From Streptomyces huasconensis (GTDB lineage Bacteria > Actinomycetota > Actinomycetes > Streptomycetales > Streptomycetaceae), in assembly GCA_004010275.1 (NCBI GenBank), contig RBWT01000008.1, positions 1 to 64,000 of the forward strand: a stretch of DNA of 64,000 nt, given 5' to 3'. The translations under genes were made by a program, and so were the position numbers. Every line of letters starts with the position of its first letter. Position 1 is the stretch's first letter. Shown piece by piece: positions 61,964-64,000 of the stretch. Under the pieces are notes generated by a model that was not told where the DNA came from, ran no database searches, and worked only from the letters and a program-made list of their open reading frames with translations.

Positions 61964-63193
61964 ATGATCATTGAGGAGTGCCGCGCCTGCGGCAACGGCG
62001 AACTGCTTCCCGTGCTGGACCTGGGCCCGCAGGCGCTGACCGGAGTCTTCCCGCGGAGCAGGGACGAGGACGTGCCCCACGTCCCCCTCGACCTGGTGAG
62101 GTGCTCGCCCGGCGGTTGCGGCCTGGTGCAACTGCGCCACACGGCCGACCTGTCGCTCATGTACGGCGAGGGGTACGGCTACCGGTCGGGCATCCGCGAG
62201 TTCATGCGCAACCACCTGCACGGCAAGGTCGCCGAGCTGACCGCCCTGATGCGGCCGGGCCCCGGTGACCTGGTCATCGACATCGGCAGCAACGACGCCA
62301 CCCTGCTGCGCGGTTACGCGAAGGGGCCCACCCTCGTGGGCGTCGACCCGACCGGGGAGAAGTTCCGTTCGCACTACCCGGCCGGCGCCGAGCTGCTGCC
62401 CGACTTCTTCTCGCGCAAACTCGTCGAGGAGCGGTTCGGCTCCCGCCGGGCCAAGATCGTCACCTCCGTGGCGATGTTCTACGACCTGCCGCGCCCCCTG
62501 GAGTTCATGCAGGACGTCCACGACATCCTGGAGGAGGACGGCGTCTGGCTGATGGAGCAGAGCTACCTCCCGGCCATGCTCCAGGCGGCGGCGTACGACG
62601 TGATCTGCCATGAACACCTGGAGTACTACGCGCTCCAGCAGATCGAGTGGATGGCGGAGCGGGTCGGGCTGCGGGCCATCAAGGCCGAACTCACCGACGT
62701 GTACGGCGGCAGCCTCTGCGTCACGCTGGCCAGGCGCGACAGCCGGCACCGGGTGGACGAGGCCGGCCTCGGCCGCATCCGGGCTCACGAGGCGGCCCTC
62801 GGGCTGGGTACGGCGGCCCCCTTCGAGGCCTTCGCCACCCGCTCGCTCACCTCCCGCGACAAGCTGCGGGACTTCCTGGCCCGCTCCCGCCGCGAAGGCC
62901 GCACGACGCTGGGCTACGGGGCCTCCACCAAGGGGAACGTCATTCTCCAGTTCTGTGGCCTCACCGAGGAGGACCTGCCGTGCATCGGCGAGGTCAGCCC
63001 GGAGAAGTGGGGCGGCTTCACTCCGGGCACCGCGATACCCATCGTCTCCGAGGAGGAGGCCAAGGCGCAGCGGCCCGACCAGCTGCTGGTGCTGCCCTGG
63101 ATCTACCGGGACGGGTTCATCGAGCGGGAACGCGACTTCACCGCGAGCGGCGGCAAACTCGTCTTCCCGCTGCCGGATCTGAGCACCGTATGA
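61964..63193 (+). CDS. NDP-sugar C-methyltransferase (NovU/TylCIII family)
   Basis: A 409-residue C-methyltransferase. The N-terminal zinc-binding domain has ECRACGNGELL and a later VRCSPGGCGLVQL. The middle SAM domain has VIDIGSNDATLL and the catalytic ICHEHLEYYAL (HEH). The C-terminal domain has GYGASTKGN and GRTTLGYGAST. NovU methylates C-5 of the 4-keto sugar in noviose; TylCIII and EryBIII methylate C-3. The carbon methylated here cannot be read directly, but the operon favours C-5. Complete, with GGAGAAGG upstream. Confidence 0.93.
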   Translation: MIIEECRACGNGELLPVLDLGPQALTGVFPRSRDEDVPHVPLDLVRCSPGGCGLVQLRHTADLSLMYGEGYGYRSGIREFMRNHLHGKVAELTALMRPGPGDLVIDIGSNDATLLRGYAKGPTLVGVDPTGEKFRSHYPAGAELLPDFFSRKLVEERFGSRRAKIVTSVAMFYDLPRPLEFMQDVHDILEEDGVWLMEQSYLPAMLQAAAYDVICHEHLEYYALQQIEWMAERVGLRAIKAELTDVYGGSLCVTLARRDSRHRVDEAGLGRIRAHEAALGLGTAAPFEAFATRSLTSRDKLRDFLARSRREGRTTLGYGASTKGNVILQFCGLTEEDLPCIGEVSPEKWGGFTPGTAIPIVSEEEAKAQRPDQLLVLPWIYRDGFIERERDFTASGGKLVFPLPDLSTV

Positions 63194-63215
63194 GCCACTC
63201 TCGGAGGACAGCGCG

Positions 63216-64000
63216 ATGATCATCCTTGGGTACAACGGTTTCTCGCGGGTCGCGGAGCTCTTCGGCCGGCTGTACGGCCACACCCCCGACAGCGTCGACC
63301 GGTACAACCTCATCGGCCATGACGCCGCGGCCTGTCTCATCGTCGACGGCCGGCTGGTGGCCGCCGTCGAGGAGGAGCGGCTCAACCGGGAGAAGAAGAC
63401 CAGCGCGTTCCCGGCGCAAGCCATCCGCTGGTGCCTCGACCAGGCCGGACTCACCTTCGAGGACGTCGACCGGTTCGCCTTCGGCTGGAACCACAGTGAC
63501 GCCTACGCCGACGCGGTGGTGACCGGCGTCGCCGGGTCCCCCGAGAGCGCCGAGGCCAGGCTCCGCACCCTCACCACCTTCGGCGAGCTGTACCTGGGGG
63601 CACTGGGCCGCAGCGCGCTGGTGGAGGACTTCACCCGCTCCACCGGCTACGCCCTGCCGGACGAGAAACTCGTCACCGTGCCGCACCACCGGGCCCATCT
63701 GGCCTGCGGCCGGTTGTTCTCGGGGGCCACGGACGCCGCGTTCCTCATCAACGACGGGACGGCCGAGCGGGACAGCGCCATCATGGGCGAGGTCAGGGAC
63801 GGCAAGGTCGAGGTCTTCGACCGGTTCACCATCGACGCGGGCAACTCCATCGCCCAGCTGTTCGGCTCGATCACCCGCTATCTGGGATTCGTGCCGAACA
63901 ACGACGAGTACAAGGTGATGGGCCTCGCCGGCTTCGGCACGGCCCCTGCCGAGAACCCGCTGCTCGGCGAGGTCGTCACCCTGGAGGAGGGCGGCCGGTA
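63216..64000 (+). CDS. O-carbamoyltransferase (NovN family), truncated by window end
   Basis: The first 261 residues of a NodU/CmcH/NovN-type carbamoyltransferase. It opens MIILGYNGFSRVAELF, then NLIGHDAAACLIVDGRLVAA, VEEERLNREKKTSAF and VPHHRAHLACGRLFSG, with LINDGTAERDSAIMGE near the end: the Kae1-like domain that forms carbamoyl-adenylate from carbamoyl phosphate and ATP. The reading frame is open to the last base. NovN carbamoylates the 3-hydroxyl of noviose. Immediately downstream of the C- and O-methyltransferases it completes the same set. AGGACAG is the likely ribosome site. Confidence 0.93.
   Translation, partial: MIILGYNGFSRVAELFGRLYGHTPDSVDRYNLIGHDAAACLIVDGRLVAAVEEERLNREKKTSAFPAQAIRWCLDQAGLTFEDVDRFAFGWNHSDAYADAVVTGVAGSPESAEARLRTLTTFGELYLGALGRSALVEDFTRSTGYALPDEKLVTVPHHRAHLACGRLFSGATDAAFLINDGTAERDSAIMGEVRDGKVEVFDRFTIDAGNSIAQLFGSITRYLGFVPNNDEYKVMGLAGFGTAPAENPLLGEVVTLEEGGR

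Overview
The window is high-GC actinomycete DNA, almost certainly Streptomyces. Evidence includes G/C-saturated third codon positions, frequent GTG starts, ATGA-type gene overlaps, GGAGG ribosome sites, a PaaX-type regulator, a LanI/JadR1-type pathway regulator with a TTA codon, and a dense secondary-metabolite locus. About 56.5 of the 64 kb is a glycosylated hybrid biosynthetic cluster. The first 8.3 kb looks like a flanking catabolic locus.

Layout. (1) 0-7.5 kb: an aryl-CoA catabolic block with a fused flavin monooxygenase/old-yellow-enzyme, PaaX repressor, benzoate-type CoA ligase, acyl-CoA dehydrogenase, RidA and an alpha/beta hydrolase; a lipoprotein gene with a terminator follows. (2) 8.4-9.3 kb: a gene-free, lower-GC leader with a 16-bp tandem repeat. 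(3) 9.3-26.5 kb: one long NRPS operon. It holds a free-standing condensation domain, a PhyH-type dioxygenase, a DUF6817/HD-like protein, a C*-A-T module with an aspartate code, a SyrP-like TauD hydroxylase, a PaaK-like adenylating enzyme, a SufS-like PLP enzyme, an MFS exporter and a C-A-T-C-A-T synthetase. It has no thioesterase and ends in a perfect hairpin. (4) 26.6-31.4 kb: exporter and FMN reductase behind a promoter flanked by putative TetR operators, then a LanI/JadR1-type regulator and a convergent HTH/zinc-ribbon regulator. (5) 31.9-40.8 kb: a canonical angucycline set (oxygenase, cyclase, KS-alpha, KS-beta, ACP, ketoreductase, aromatase/cyclase, second oxygenase, SDR). (6) 40.8-51.5 kb: exporter, membrane acyltransferase, second FMN reductase and deoxysugar genes (4,6-dehydratase, 2,3-dehydratase, 3-ketoreductase, 3-dehydrase, 4-ketoreductase, aldo/keto reductase), enough for olivose- and rhodinose-type sugars. 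(7) 51.6-58.4 kb: TetR repressor, four glycosyltransferases and a P450. (8) 58.5-64 kb: an operon matching the noviose/carbamoylation genes of novobiocin (epimerase, thymidylyltransferase, ketoreductase, TylF/NovP-type O-methyltransferase, C-methyltransferase, carbamoyltransferase), cut by the window end.

Working model (inference): a decaketide angucyclinone is oxidised by two flavin hydroxylases and decorated by four glycosyltransferases with 2,6-dideoxy, 2,3,6-trideoxy and C-methylated, O-methylated, carbamoylated sugars. The NRPS arm contributes a short peptide or amino-acid-derived unit built from (hydroxy)aspartate, an unassigned residue and a proline-like residue, unless it makes a separate co-regulated product.

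Caveat: many conserved genes change frame once or more, in catabolic, PKS, NRPS and sugar genes alike. The motifs continue in the next frame. I read these as sequencing/assembly indels, not pseudogenes. Such genes are given as single CDS spans with the approximate break positions. Residue numbers come from hand counting, and the adenylation codes from hand alignment to GrsA.
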